From Neorhodopirellula lusitana (GTDB lineage: Bacteria > Planctomycetota > Planctomycetia > Pirellulales > Pirellulaceae), in assembly GCF_900182915.1 (NCBI RefSeq), contig NZ_FXUG01000001.1:248001-312000 (forward strand): a stretch of DNA of 64,000 bases, read 5' to 3'. This document shows, one piece after another, positions 1 to 7,664 of the stretch. Within the stretch, counting starts at the first letter, position 1. Each line of letters begins with the position of its first letter. Both the position numbers and the translations under genes were made by a program. Under the pieces are notes generated by a model, which worked only from the letters and a program-made list of their open reading frames with translations, made no database searches and was not told where the DNA came from.

Positions 1-32
1 CCCCGCTTTCACAGCTTCTGAAGTAATCTCCC

Positions 33-1334
33 ATGACGTCCTCAACCCCAGAAATCGCCAATCGCCCAACTGGTGCAGATGAACTGCAAGCAAGTTGTTT
101 GCAAGTTGCCCAGCAATCCAAAGCGGCTTCGCGTCAACTCGCAACGCTGGACACTGACATCAAGAACCGGTGGTTGTTGGAATCCGCTGATGCATTGATC
201 GCCGCGACGGACGAGTTGATGGTCGCCAATGCAAAGGACCTGGAGGCCGCTCCACAGTATGGCCTGACTGATGCGAGTGTCGATCGCTTGAAGCTCGACG
301 CCGCGCGGATTGAGTCAATCGCCGTTGGCCTACGCGAGATCGCTGCCCTGAAGGATCCCATTGGCGAAGTGCTGGATGGGTTCACTCGCCCAGGTGGAAT
401 GAAGATCGAAAAGCGACGGGTCCCATTGGGCGTGGTTTTCTTTATCTACGAAAGTCGTCCCAACGTGACCGCTGACGCAGCCGGAATCTGCGTGAAGAGC
501 GGCAACGCAGTCATTCTGCGTGGCGGCAAAGAGGCCATGCACAGCAGCCAAGCCATTGTCCGCGTGCTGCATCAAGTGGCGGCTAAGGTCGGGATTCCTG
601 AACACGCAGTTCAGTTGGTCGGCACGACCGACCGGGCCGCCGTCGGGCATTTCTTGAAGATGCACGAGCAGATCGACGTCACCATCCCGCGCGGCGGTGA
701 AGGTCTGATCCGACGTGTCGCCAACGATGCGACGATGCCGGTGATCAAACACTACGACGGAAATTGCCACGTCTACGTCGACGCCTCCGCTGACATTGAG
801 ATGGCTGTCAACGTCATCGAAAACTCCAAATGTCACCGTTTGGGGGTCTGCAATGCATGTGAATCGCTGCTCATTCACGAAGCAATCTTGGCGGACGCGT
901 TGCCGTCGATCGCCGAGCGTCTGGCCTCGTGTGGCATTGAAATGCGGGTTGATGAGCGAGCGGCGCCCTATGTCACCGGTGGTGTCCCCGCGACGCAGGA
1001 AGATTTCGGCACGGAATATTTGGGCCCAACGATCAGTATTGCTGTGGTCAATTCGCTCGACGAGGCGGCTGAGCACATCAATCGCTATGGCTCTGGACAC
1101 ACCGATGCGATTATTACTTCACAGATCCTCGCGGCGCAACAATTCACCGATTTGATCGACAGTGCCGCTGTGATGGTCAACGCCAGTACTCGTTTCAACG
1201 ATGGTGGGATGTTTGGGCTGGGGGCTGAAATCGGGATTTCTACGGATAAGTTTCACGCCCGAGGCCCATGCGGGTTGCGTGAATTGACGAGCTACAAGTA
1301 CATCGTTCTTGGGAACGGCCATTTGCGGAGCTAG
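33..1334 (+). CDS. proA: Gamma-glutamyl phosphate reductase
   Basis: Catalyses the second step of proline synthesis, the NADPH-dependent reduction of gamma-glutamyl phosphate to glutamate semialdehyde, in the cytoplasm. The 433-residue protein is full length for ProA (about 417 in E. coli). It shows the aldehyde-dehydrogenase fold signatures: the RVPLGVVFFIYESRPNVT segment around residue 130, LRGGKEA in the nucleotide-binding part, IPRGGEGLIRRV, and the CNACE motif whose first cysteine (C273) is the expected thiohemiacetal nucleophile. fliM follows 8 bp after the stop, so the two may be co-transcribed although they are unrelated in function. No proB is in view. Confidence 0.97.
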   Translation: MTSSTPEIANRPTGADELQASCLQVAQQSKAASRQLATLDTDIKNRWLLESADALIAATDELMVANAKDLEAAPQYGLTDASVDRLKLDAARIESIAVGLREIAALKDPIGEVLDGFTRPGGMKIEKRRVPLGVVFFIYESRPNVTADAAGICVKSGNAVILRGGKEAMHSSQAIVRVLHQVAAKVGIPEHAVQLVGTTDRAAVGHFLKMHEQIDVTIPRGGEGLIRRVANDATMPVIKHYDGNCHVYVDASADIEMAVNVIENSKCHRLGVCNACESLLIHEAILADALPSIAERLASCGIEMRVDERAAPYVTGGVPATQEDFGTEYLGPTISIAVVNSLDEAAEHINRYGSGHTDAIITSQILAAQQFTDLIDSAAVMVNASTRFNDGGMFGLGAEIGISTDKFHARGPCGLRELTSYKYIVLGNGHLRS

Positions 1335-1342
1335 GATTTTCG

Positions 1343-2626
1343 ATGTCAGACGAATCACTCAGTCAGAACCAAGTCGAGAATTTGCTGAAGGCCATGGAAA
1401 CCGCCAACCTCGATGAGGATGGCGGTGACGCTACAAATGCTGAAAAAGCGGACCAGGCGGATATTGATAGCTTGATGGCGGATGACCAGGCTGCCGATGG
1501 TGATTCGCCCGGACCGCCGCAATTGAAGCCCCGTTCGGCATCGGATAAGCCTTATTCGCCCGGCGTGCCCGCGGGGGCTCGGATCTCTGCGTATGACTTC
1601 AAACGCCCCGAGCGTGTTGGTAAGGACCAGATGCGGGCCATGCAGTCGCTGCATGAGTCGATAGCACGAAACTTCGGAGCGTCTATTTCGGGACTGCTCC
1701 GCACGATGCTGGAAGTCAAATTGTTGAGCGTCGACCAACTCACCTACAGTGAGTTTGTATTTTCGCTTGATAACCCAAGTTGCTTCAATATCATCAAGCC
1801 TGAACCGCTCGATGGGCACTGGGTGCTCGATATCGCCCCTTCGTTGGCATACGCGATTATCGATCGCATGCTGGGCGGCGAGCCTGTTCCTGGCGAAGCC
1901 ATTCGGCGTCCGTTAACTGAAATCGAAACCAGGCTGATGTGCCGGGTGGTGGACCTGTTCTTGGAACAGATCACCCCGGCGTGGGAGAACATCGTCGAGC
2001 TCAAGCCGGCGATTGAGGCCACGGAAAGTAACCCGCAGTTGGCCCAAATCGTACCTCCCAACGAGGTCGCGATCCTGATTGGCTTTGAGGTTTTGTTGGG
2101 TAAGAACCGGGGCATGATGAATCTTTGCATCCCGTTCAATACAATCGAAAAGTACAACGCTAAGCTGTCTCGCAATGGTTGGGTGGGCTACGGTAAATCC
2201 AATCCGACGGTCAACACACGGCGGAAAATTGTCGATAGCATCGACACCGCGCCCGTGGATGTGGTGGTCACTTTGGCTCGCAGTCGCGTCAAGACAAGCG
2301 ATCTGCTTGATCTGGCCGTCGGTGATGTCATCGCGACGGAACAAGCGGCGGACCATCCACTCGAACTGGCGATTCAGGACATTCCTAAATTCCACGCCAG
2401 TGCCGGTGCATTCAAGGGAAAGAAAGCGGTCCAGATCCAGGACACGATCGAGGTCAAGCACAGTCCCGTGGACCCCGATGAGCTTGACGAGGAATCCGAC
2501 GAAATCGTTTCGCCCAAGTCCGCTGCCTCGCAAGCAAAACCAGGTGCCAATGCCGGTACAGATACCGACGTGGAAGAAGCGATCGCGAATGCCGAAAAGC
2601 TGTTGAACCAAGCCAAAAAAGCTTAA
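1343..2626 (+). CDS. fliM: Flagellar motor switch protein FliM
   Basis: Component of the flagellar C-ring that binds CheY-P and sets rotation direction, on the cytoplasmic side of the basal body. The N-terminus has the CheY-binding type motif LSQNQVENLLKAM (residues 6-18). A similar ADQADIDSLM stretch follows at 37-46. The middle domain (about 78-280) includes the GGEPVPG segment, and the SpoA/FliN-like C-terminal domain spans about 298-370. At 427 residues it exceeds the usual 320-360, the excess being an acidic N-terminal linker and a charged tail (371-427) after SpoA. It lies 8 bp behind proA and has no flagellar neighbour. Confidence 0.93.
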   Translation: MSDESLSQNQVENLLKAMETANLDEDGGDATNAEKADQADIDSLMADDQAADGDSPGPPQLKPRSASDKPYSPGVPAGARISAYDFKRPERVGKDQMRAMQSLHESIARNFGASISGLLRTMLEVKLLSVDQLTYSEFVFSLDNPSCFNIIKPEPLDGHWVLDIAPSLAYAIIDRMLGGEPVPGEAIRRPLTEIETRLMCRVVDLFLEQITPAWENIVELKPAIEATESNPQLAQIVPPNEVAILIGFEVLLGKNRGMMNLCIPFNTIEKYNAKLSRNGWVGYGKSNPTVNTRRKIVDSIDTAPVDVVVTLARSRVKTSDLLDLAVGDVIATEQAADHPLELAIQDIPKFHASAGAFKGKKAVQIQDTIEVKHSPVDPDELDEESDEIVSPKSAASQAKPGANAGTDTDVEEAIANAEKLLNQAKKA

Positions 2627-2805
2627 GCGGGTTCGCATTTCAATCGAGACTGGTCTGAGTTGAATTTGGGAAAAGTGCAGGCAATCCGAGGGCGAAAACT
2701 GACGTCAAGCGTGGCCTTCTGGATTGCCATGCCCGTTTTGACGCCACCCATTTTCACGCTCCCCGCATTAAGCCCAATCGCATTGAATGCATCGGATTAA
2801 ACCTT

Positions 2806-2835
2806 TCGGGCACTAAAACGTCGGGCACTAAAACG
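2806..2835. repeat. 15-bp tandem duplication over a stop codon
   Basis: The unit tcgggcactaaaacg occurs twice back to back. The second copy contains the stop codon of the minus-strand DUF4261 gene, so the gene's last codons and stop are repeated just beyond its end. Confidence 0.9.
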
Positions 2836-3937
2836 GAGGCGTTCCAGGAGGCTCGTCACCGTCGTCGAGGTCTTCCAGGAAGTCCTCAATGGATTTGCCG
2901 GGAGGATCATGGTCATCCAGGAAACTTTCCCCGTCGTCGTCATCATCGTCCGCACCAAGCAGGTCATCGAACTCTTCGTCCAGGTCCTCGTCGTCGCCGG
3001 GGTCCAGCAGGTGATCTGGTGGTGTGTGTGAGTCTTCAGGGATCCATCGAATCGTAGGGCGTGGTGGGTCCGACAGCGATTGTCCACATTCGATTGCCGA
3101 CCAGGTGATGTTCCCGGGGCCGTCGGCCGTGTCGCCGGTGCACACATCTTCGTCACCCGCCAGCAAGTACAGGGTGGCGTGGCGCAGGAAGTTTTCGACC
3201 TCGCCAGGCGGGTAAACCTCGCGGCGGCAAACGACTTCCATGTCCGGTAAATCAAACTGTCCGTTGCCGACCGTGTCCATGATGACCCAGGCTTCGTCGT
3301 CCGAGAAAATTCGAACGTTGGTCCACATATCCAGTGGCGGCAATTCATGGTTCCAGGCATGGTTAAGCCCTTGCCGCAAAAGCGTGGCATCCCGCAGGAT
3401 TTCACCGCCGGGGTTGTAATAGCAGAGCGCGTCGGGTGACTCCAGCAATGCCGTAACGGCGCGAGTCAGCGTGTTTAGCTCCGACATCGAATCGTAGTCT
3501 TCGGGAACCAGCGGAAGATCGTCGTCGTCTTCCTCTTCGCTGCCCAGTACGTAACTGATCAATAGTCGAACATGGGCGGTGTGTTGTTCGACAGCGTCGG
3601 CGGCCTCATCCCAGCCCCATGACTGTGAGGCGGCTCTTTCTAGGCCACCGGGAAAGGCGAGTGGTCCGAACTGTCCCAGCGACCAGGCTACGAAACGCTC
3701 CGGCGACTCCTCGGGGTCGCCCATGTCATCCGGCCAGCAGGCTGAAGTTGGTGTCACCAATAAGTGACCGCTCACTTCCGGACGAAATGAGTAAACCAGC
3801 GTTTCGGGCGATTCCTCATCGTCCGATTCCTGGCGAGCCACTAATTCAAATGATTTCAGCCGTTCCTGGATCTCCTCCATGGACATTGGCTGCCGCAGCA
3901 GCACGCACATGCCTTGGGTGAACAATCCTTTAGCCAT
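2828..3937 (-). CDS. DUF4261-like protein with acidic C-terminus
   Basis: A 369-residue protein of unknown function, probably cytoplasmic since no signal peptide or membrane segment is seen. Residues 1-130 contain a pattern typical of DUF4261 proteins (GHLLVTPTSACWPDDMG, then a WSLGQFGPLAFPGGLERA segment). A second part holds LLRQGLNHAWNHELPPLDMWTNVR and DTVGNGQFDLPDMEVV. The last 65 residues are mostly Asp/Glu and likely disordered. The family assignment is from memory of the sequence pattern. The start is set at MAKGLF because GGAGGT lies 8 bases upstream of it; an upstream ATG at 3952 has no such site. It is transcribed away from fliM. Confidence 0.8.
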   Translation of the reverse strand: MAKGLFTQGMCVLLRQPMSMEEIQERLKSFELVARQESDDEESPETLVYSFRPEVSGHLLVTPTSACWPDDMGDPEESPERFVAWSLGQFGPLAFPGGLERAASQSWGWDEAADAVEQHTAHVRLLISYVLGSEEEDDDDLPLVPEDYDSMSELNTLTRAVTALLESPDALCYYNPGGEILRDATLLRQGLNHAWNHELPPLDMWTNVRIFSDDEAWVIMDTVGNGQFDLPDMEVVCRREVYPPGEVENFLRHATLYLLAGDEDVCTGDTADGPGNITWSAIECGQSLSDPPRPTIRWIPEDSHTPPDHLLDPGDDEDLDEEFDDLLGADDDDDDGESFLDDHDPPGKSIEDFLEDLDDGDEPPGTPPF

Positions 3938-3944
3938 CAAGCAC

Positions 3945-3950
3945 ACCTCC
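3945..3950 (-). promoter_or_regulatory. Strong Shine-Dalgarno site of the DUF4261 gene
   Basis: GGAGGT on the minus strand, 7-8 bases before the ATG at 3937. It decides the start against the in-frame ATG at 3952. It is one of the few perfect Shine-Dalgarno sites in this window. Confidence 0.85.
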
Positions 3951-4388
3951 AAAACCCTTAATTTAAGGGAGCCACCTCTTTCAGGCGACCGATCGGCCTC
4001 TGTTTTTCGTACGTATCAGTGAATTAACGCCCGGACGAGACCCGCGAGGGCCATTTGTAGCGATTAACTTTGACTTTTCCGGTCAAAACCATGTGTTTTT
4101 TGAACATCTGCCGCAGGACAACCGACCCCCTCCAGTGTATTATTGGGTAGTATCAACGTCATGGGGTGACCTTCTGTCGCCCGTTCGTGTCGGATAGAAT
4201 CCCCGAAAAGTAATTACTGCTTTAGCGGTTTTTACTAACGGTTGACGCGATACTACTCTTAGAAGGGGGGGCACCCTTCTATGTCGCAAGCGTGATCAAG
4301 ATTGCTACGAAGAAAAAGTAGTTACGCAATACCGGCAACTGTTAAAGCCCGTTGCATAAACCTCCCACTGCACAATCAGGATTTACCG
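3951..4388. other. Divergent intergenic region, probable promoters
   Basis: About 440 bases between the divergent DUF4261 and response-regulator genes. It must hold both promoters and a long 5' leader. The sequence next to the regulator gene is AT-rich with a G run (aagggggggg, near 4263), but I could not assign -35/-10 boxes or a riboswitch. No supported coding sequence. Confidence 0.5.
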
Positions 4389-5021
4389 ATGACTAAGCGA
4401 CTTCTTATTGTAGACGACCATGCCGTATCCAGACTGGGTACTCGCGCCGCCCTTAGCGAAACCGACATTGAAGTCGTCGGTGAAGCAACGAAGGCTGCCG
4501 AGGCTTTGGCCTTTGTTGAAGAAAATACGCCAGATGCGATTTTGTTAGATATTCGCATGGAAGGCGGCGATGGCCTCAACACCCTCGGGCGAGTCAAGCT
4601 TGACCACCCCGATCTACCTGTTTTGCTGTTCTCGGGTTACGACAATCCGACCTACGTGGCTCGCGCCGTTGCATTGGGTGCAGCAGGTTACGTTTTGAAA
4701 ACAGCACCAGTCGAACGTCTGATCGAAGCATTGAATCTCTGTTTCGCTGGCGAACAATCCTGGACCCGAGAAGAGCTTCGCCGCGTGACCGGTGCCTTGG
4801 CGACTCCACGGATGAACCAAGACATCGATGTTCCGCTTACCCAGCGTGAAAGTGAAGTGCTTCGTCAAATGGCCCTTGGTCTGACGAACAAAGAAATCGC
4901 CAAAATGCTCGGCATCAGCTACGAAACTGTGAAAGAGCACGTCCAGCACATCCTGCGAAAGCTAGGTGTTTCGGATCGTACCCAGGCTGCTGTTTGGGCC
5001 GTTCGTAAGAACTTGGTCTAG
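4389..5021 (+). CDS. NarL/FixJ-type response regulator (orphan)
   Basis: A 210-residue cytoplasmic transcription regulator. The receiver domain (1-120) has the acidic pair D9/D10, phospho-acceptor D54 in ILLDIRMEGGDGL, the Ser of LLFSGYD and the conserved Lys of YVLKTAP. A LuxR-type helix-turn-helix occupies about 143-205 (LTQRESEVLRQMALGLTNKEI, helix NKEIAKMLGISYETVKEH). The start is the ATG giving MTKRLLIVDD; an in-frame extension 29 residues longer has no domain support. No histidine kinase is adjacent, so its partner is encoded elsewhere. A hairpin terminator follows closely. Confidence 0.93.
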   Translation: MTKRLLIVDDHAVSRLGTRAALSETDIEVVGEATKAAEALAFVEENTPDAILLDIRMEGGDGLNTLGRVKLDHPDLPVLLFSGYDNPTYVARAVALGAAGYVLKTAPVERLIEALNLCFAGEQSWTREELRRVTGALATPRMNQDIDVPLTQRESEVLRQMALGLTNKEIAKMLGISYETVKEHVQHILRKLGVSDRTQAAVWAVRKNLV

Positions 5022-5050
5022 TCCACGCAAGCCTGACGCTGACGTTCAAG

Positions 5051-5094
5051 GCCTCTGTTTGATCCCATTAGGTGATCGAGCAAGAGGCTTTTTT
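5051..5094 (+). terminator. Rho-independent terminator of the response regulator gene
   Basis: GCCTCT pairs with AGAGGC at 5083-5088, with an inner TGATC/GATCG extension, followed by six T (5089-5094). It lies 30 bp after the regulator stop codon. Confidence 0.8.
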
Positions 5095-5292
5095 CGTAGG
5101 CGGACTGAATCTCGTAGCCGGGCAGCATTTTTTCAGTGGGGGTGATTTCCAGTTGGGTTGGATTTGTGGCGGGGTGGATTTGATGGCCGGCGGGGTGTTT
5201 CGCTTGTCGTGCCAGTGCAAGGAAGTTGTTCCGCGTGGCGGCCAGTATTTTAGGACGCTTCTGGTTCCGAATGCTCTGATTGGGGCGGGGTA

Positions 5293-5321
5293 CGAAAAAC
5301 AGCCCGATCTTTCAATCGGGC
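5293..5321 (-). terminator. Rho-independent terminator of the DEAD-box helicase gene
   Basis: Perfect 7-bp stem GCCCGAT/ATCGGGC (5302-5308 with 5315-5321) and a 6-base loop. On the minus strand it is followed by TGTTTTTC, 36 bp beyond the helicase stop codon. Confidence 0.85.
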
Positions 5322-5357
5322 CGTTTCGTTTAGTTCATGCTGTGATCTAGTGAGTGA

Positions 5358-6668
5358 CTAGATCGAGGCGTGGCGTCCGGAGTTTTTGTTGCCGCCGAAT
5401 TTGCGTCCACCGCCTTGGCCACTACGGCTTTTGCCGCCGCGTGCCTGGCCGCCTTGACCCGATGAGCGGCGAGGTTTCCCGCCACCTTGGCCGTGAGGTC
5501 GACCGCGACCCTGTTTGGGAAGTCCCGAAGCAGGTTCGAATGGCTCTTCAGGGTTCTCAACCGGAATCTTCTTGCCGATCAAGCTTTCGATCGCACGCAG
5601 TTCGTCCAGTTCATCGCCGGTGCAGAACGAGATCGCGATGCCTTGGGCGCCTGCGCGACCGGTTCGGCCGATACGGTGAACGTAGCTTTCTGGCTCGACT
5701 GGCATGTCGTAATTAATCACATGGCTGACGCCGTCGATATCAATCCCGCGTGCCGCGACGTCGGTAGCGACAAGCACACCAATGTCATTGTTCCGGAATG
5801 CGTGAAGTGCTTTTTGACGAGCGTTTTGGGTCTTGTTTCCGTGGATCGCGACGGCCTTGATGCCCTCGCGGTCCAGTTTTCGGACCAATGCGTTGGCACC
5901 GTGTTTCGTGCGTGTGAACACGATCGCTCGATCGCAATCTTGACGGGACAGCAGATTGCTGATCGTCGATAGTTTATTGTCACGGCGAACAATCCGCAGA
6001 CGTTGTTCGATCTGTTCCACGCTGGTGCGTTTCGGAGTGACGTTGATCGACACTGGATTGAACAGCAATTGATTCGACAGTTCGCGAATCTTGGGAGCCA
6101 ACGTGGCCGAGAAGAACAGCGACTGACGCTGGCTTGGCAGGTTTGCAATGATTTTCTTCAGAGCCGGCAAGAAGCCCATGTCGAGCATTCGGTCGGCTTC
6201 GTCCAGGACAAAGATCTGGACATCGCTTAAATCCAGTTCACCTTGGTCCATCAGGTCAATCAAGCGACCTGGTGTTGCGATTAAGACGTCAACGCCGCGT
6301 CGCAGTGCCTGGACTTGGTTTCCTTGCCCGACACCGCCATAAACCAGCGCAGTCCGGACCTTCATGTGTTTTCCGTAGCAACGGAAGCTTTCGTCAATTT
6401 GGATCGCCAATTCGCGGGTGGGTGCCAAAACCAAGGTGGTTGGGCGTTTCGCGGCGGCACGAGGCTTTTCGTGACCCAGGAAATCGAGGATTGGAATGGC
6501 GAAGGCAGCGGTCTTGCCGGTGCCGGTTTGGGCGCATCCGAGGATGTCTTGTCCAGCGATTCCCGGTGGAATTGCTTGAGCTTGGATCGGTGTCGGGGTG
6601 GTGTAGTTTTGTTCGGCTAGGGCTTTCTTGACCGGCTCGAACAGGTCCATTTTTTCAAAGGTATTCAA
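5358..6668 (-). CDS. DEAD-box ATP-dependent RNA helicase (RhlE-like)
   Basis: Cytoplasmic RNA helicase that remodels RNA, likely in ribosome assembly or mRNA turnover. It has the Q motif (PTPIQAQ), motif I AQTGTGKT, PTRELA, motif II DEAD in VLDEADRMLD, motif III SAT and motif VI HRIGRTGRAG. The last 60 residues are a basic Gly/Arg/Ser/Gln-rich tail of RNA-binding type. The start is decided by the Q motif: its upstream aromatic residue is the Phe of NTFEKMDLF, which precedes the first nearby ATG (6650), so a TTG start at 6668 (436 residues) or an upstream ATG (6728) is needed. It resembles RhlE/CsdA-class helicases; the exact subclass is not certain. Confidence 0.92.
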   Translation of the reverse strand: MNTFEKMDLFEPVKKALAEQNYTTPTPIQAQAIPPGIAGQDILGCAQTGTGKTAAFAIPILDFLGHEKPRAAAKRPTTLVLAPTRELAIQIDESFRCYGKHMKVRTALVYGGVGQGNQVQALRRGVDVLIATPGRLIDLMDQGELDLSDVQIFVLDEADRMLDMGFLPALKKIIANLPSQRQSLFFSATLAPKIRELSNQLLFNPVSINVTPKRTSVEQIEQRLRIVRRDNKLSTISNLLSRQDCDRAIVFTRTKHGANALVRKLDREGIKAVAIHGNKTQNARQKALHAFRNNDIGVLVATDVAARGIDIDGVSHVINYDMPVEPESYVHRIGRTGRAGAQGIAISFCTGDELDELRAIESLIGKKIPVENPEEPFEPASGLPKQGRGRPHGQGGGKPRRSSGQGGQARGGKSRSGQGGGRKFGGNKNSGRHASI

Positions 6669-7027
6669 GTAACTTCTTTGTGCAAAAAGAGAGACAAAAG
6701 CTGATGGGACGGCGACAGAGAGTCGCATCCGACGATTTTCAACCAACAAGAAGGGTCGAAAATCCTGAGTGGTCCTTTGAGACCACAGGCAGCTTTCCAA
6801 GAGGGTCAAGCAACGCTTTTTAGAAAAAGCATTTCCTGTTACGACTTAACCCGTATAAGGAGAGTCGTGCCAATCCGTTTGACACGCAGTTCGACGAATA
6901 GTACACCGCGTTCGGGTGAAAGTACACCACGAAGCGGTAAAATAGGCGGCAATGCCTCTAAAGCGTGGAATTCCGGCAACGCTTGGTCCGAACGTTCTGG
7001 CTGGCGCGTCAATTCGCCCTGTTCATT

Positions 7028-7071
7028 CTCTTTGGTATCAGCATGCAGGCTCTTTGGCATCTGCATGCAGG
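7028..7071. repeat. 22-bp tandem repeat, two copies
   Basis: Two adjacent 22-base units (7028-7049 and 7050-7071) differ at two positions. Each begins ctctttgg and ends with the palindrome-containing gcatgcagg. Confidence 0.85.
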
Positions 7072-7217
7072 TTTGTGTCTAAGGATCGCAACTGGTTTCG
7101 AGGTCGCGATTTGGTATCGATGTGTCCCGGTTCAGCGTTCCGCACTGTCCTTTGTCGATCTCTTTTGCCGCCAGCAAGATTGACGTCGACCAGGCTGCTC
7201 GGTTGAACTTCTCGATT

Positions 7218-7279
7218 AGGTTCCACGGCCAGGTTCCTCAGCTAGGTTCCTTGGCCAGGTTCCTCGGCCAGTTACCTCG
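7218..7279. repeat. 13-bp tandem repeat, four copies plus a partial
   Basis: Units start at 7218, 7231, 7244 and 7257 with the consensus aggttcctyggcc. A shortened copy at 7270-7279 ends the array. The period is exactly 13 bp. Confidence 0.85.
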
Positions 7280-7354
7280 AATTGGGATCGTCATCCGGGA
7301 AAGCTTCCGCATCGGGGACCTGCTGGATGCCGCGGTCGATCGAAGTCGGAGCCC

Positions 7355-7394
7355 GAAACGTGTGTCCAAGCCACGAAACGTGTGTCCAAGCCAC
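7355..7394. repeat. Perfect 20-bp tandem repeat, two copies
   Basis: The unit gaaacgtgtgtccaagccac occupies 7355-7374 and 7375-7394 without mismatch. Confidence 0.9.
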
Positions 7395-7664
7395 CAGGGC
7401 GGCAGTTCAAAAGTGGCTTGTTGGCATCATTTCAGCGGAATCCTTTGCAATTCCTAGCGTTTAGTGGGATTCCTGGACCGGGCGTCTTGCCGATCGACGC
7501 CCTCAAACACTACACTTCCGCGTTGACGACCAGCGAGATAAGCGGCTGGTCGCCTTCCAAAGTAAACACAGATACTTCAGCAAATACGCTGGGGTTTCCC
7601 GTCCGTGGTGCTCTCACGGTTCCGATCGCGAGCGCCCTCCTCTGGCAAGAAGTAAGAATACAGG

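Larger units (their letters stand above)
5022..5357. other. Convergent intergenic region without genes
   Basis: Contains a terminator for each flanking gene. An ATG-less 92-codon open stretch (5072-5350) runs through both terminators and has no recognisable domain, so I do not call it. Confidence 0.6.
6669..7664. other. Gene-free region of about 1 kb with tandem repeats
   Basis: Lies between the divergent helicase and trigger-factor genes. None of the open stretches in it has a family signature. It carries four different short tandem repeats (6890-6931, 7028-7071, 7218-7279, 7355-7394). It must include the promoters of both genes. I saw no known RNA gene. Confidence 0.6.

Noticed and set aside
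330..1100. 256-codon open frame on the minus strand
   Set aside because: Lies wholly inside proA in antisense and has no family signature; a shadow caused by GC-biased codon use.
5072..5350. 92-codon plus-strand frame after the response regulator
   Set aside because: Starts inside one terminator hairpin and runs through the opposite terminator; amino-acid composition is not protein-like.
7218..7394. CRISPR array
   Set aside because: The repeats are directly adjacent without unique spacers and have different lengths; there are no cas genes.
6669..7664. Structured RNA gene (RNase P RNA, SRP RNA or tmRNA) in the gene-free kilobase before tig
   Set aside because: None of the conserved sequence blocks of these RNAs could be recognised; a covariance-model search would be decisive.
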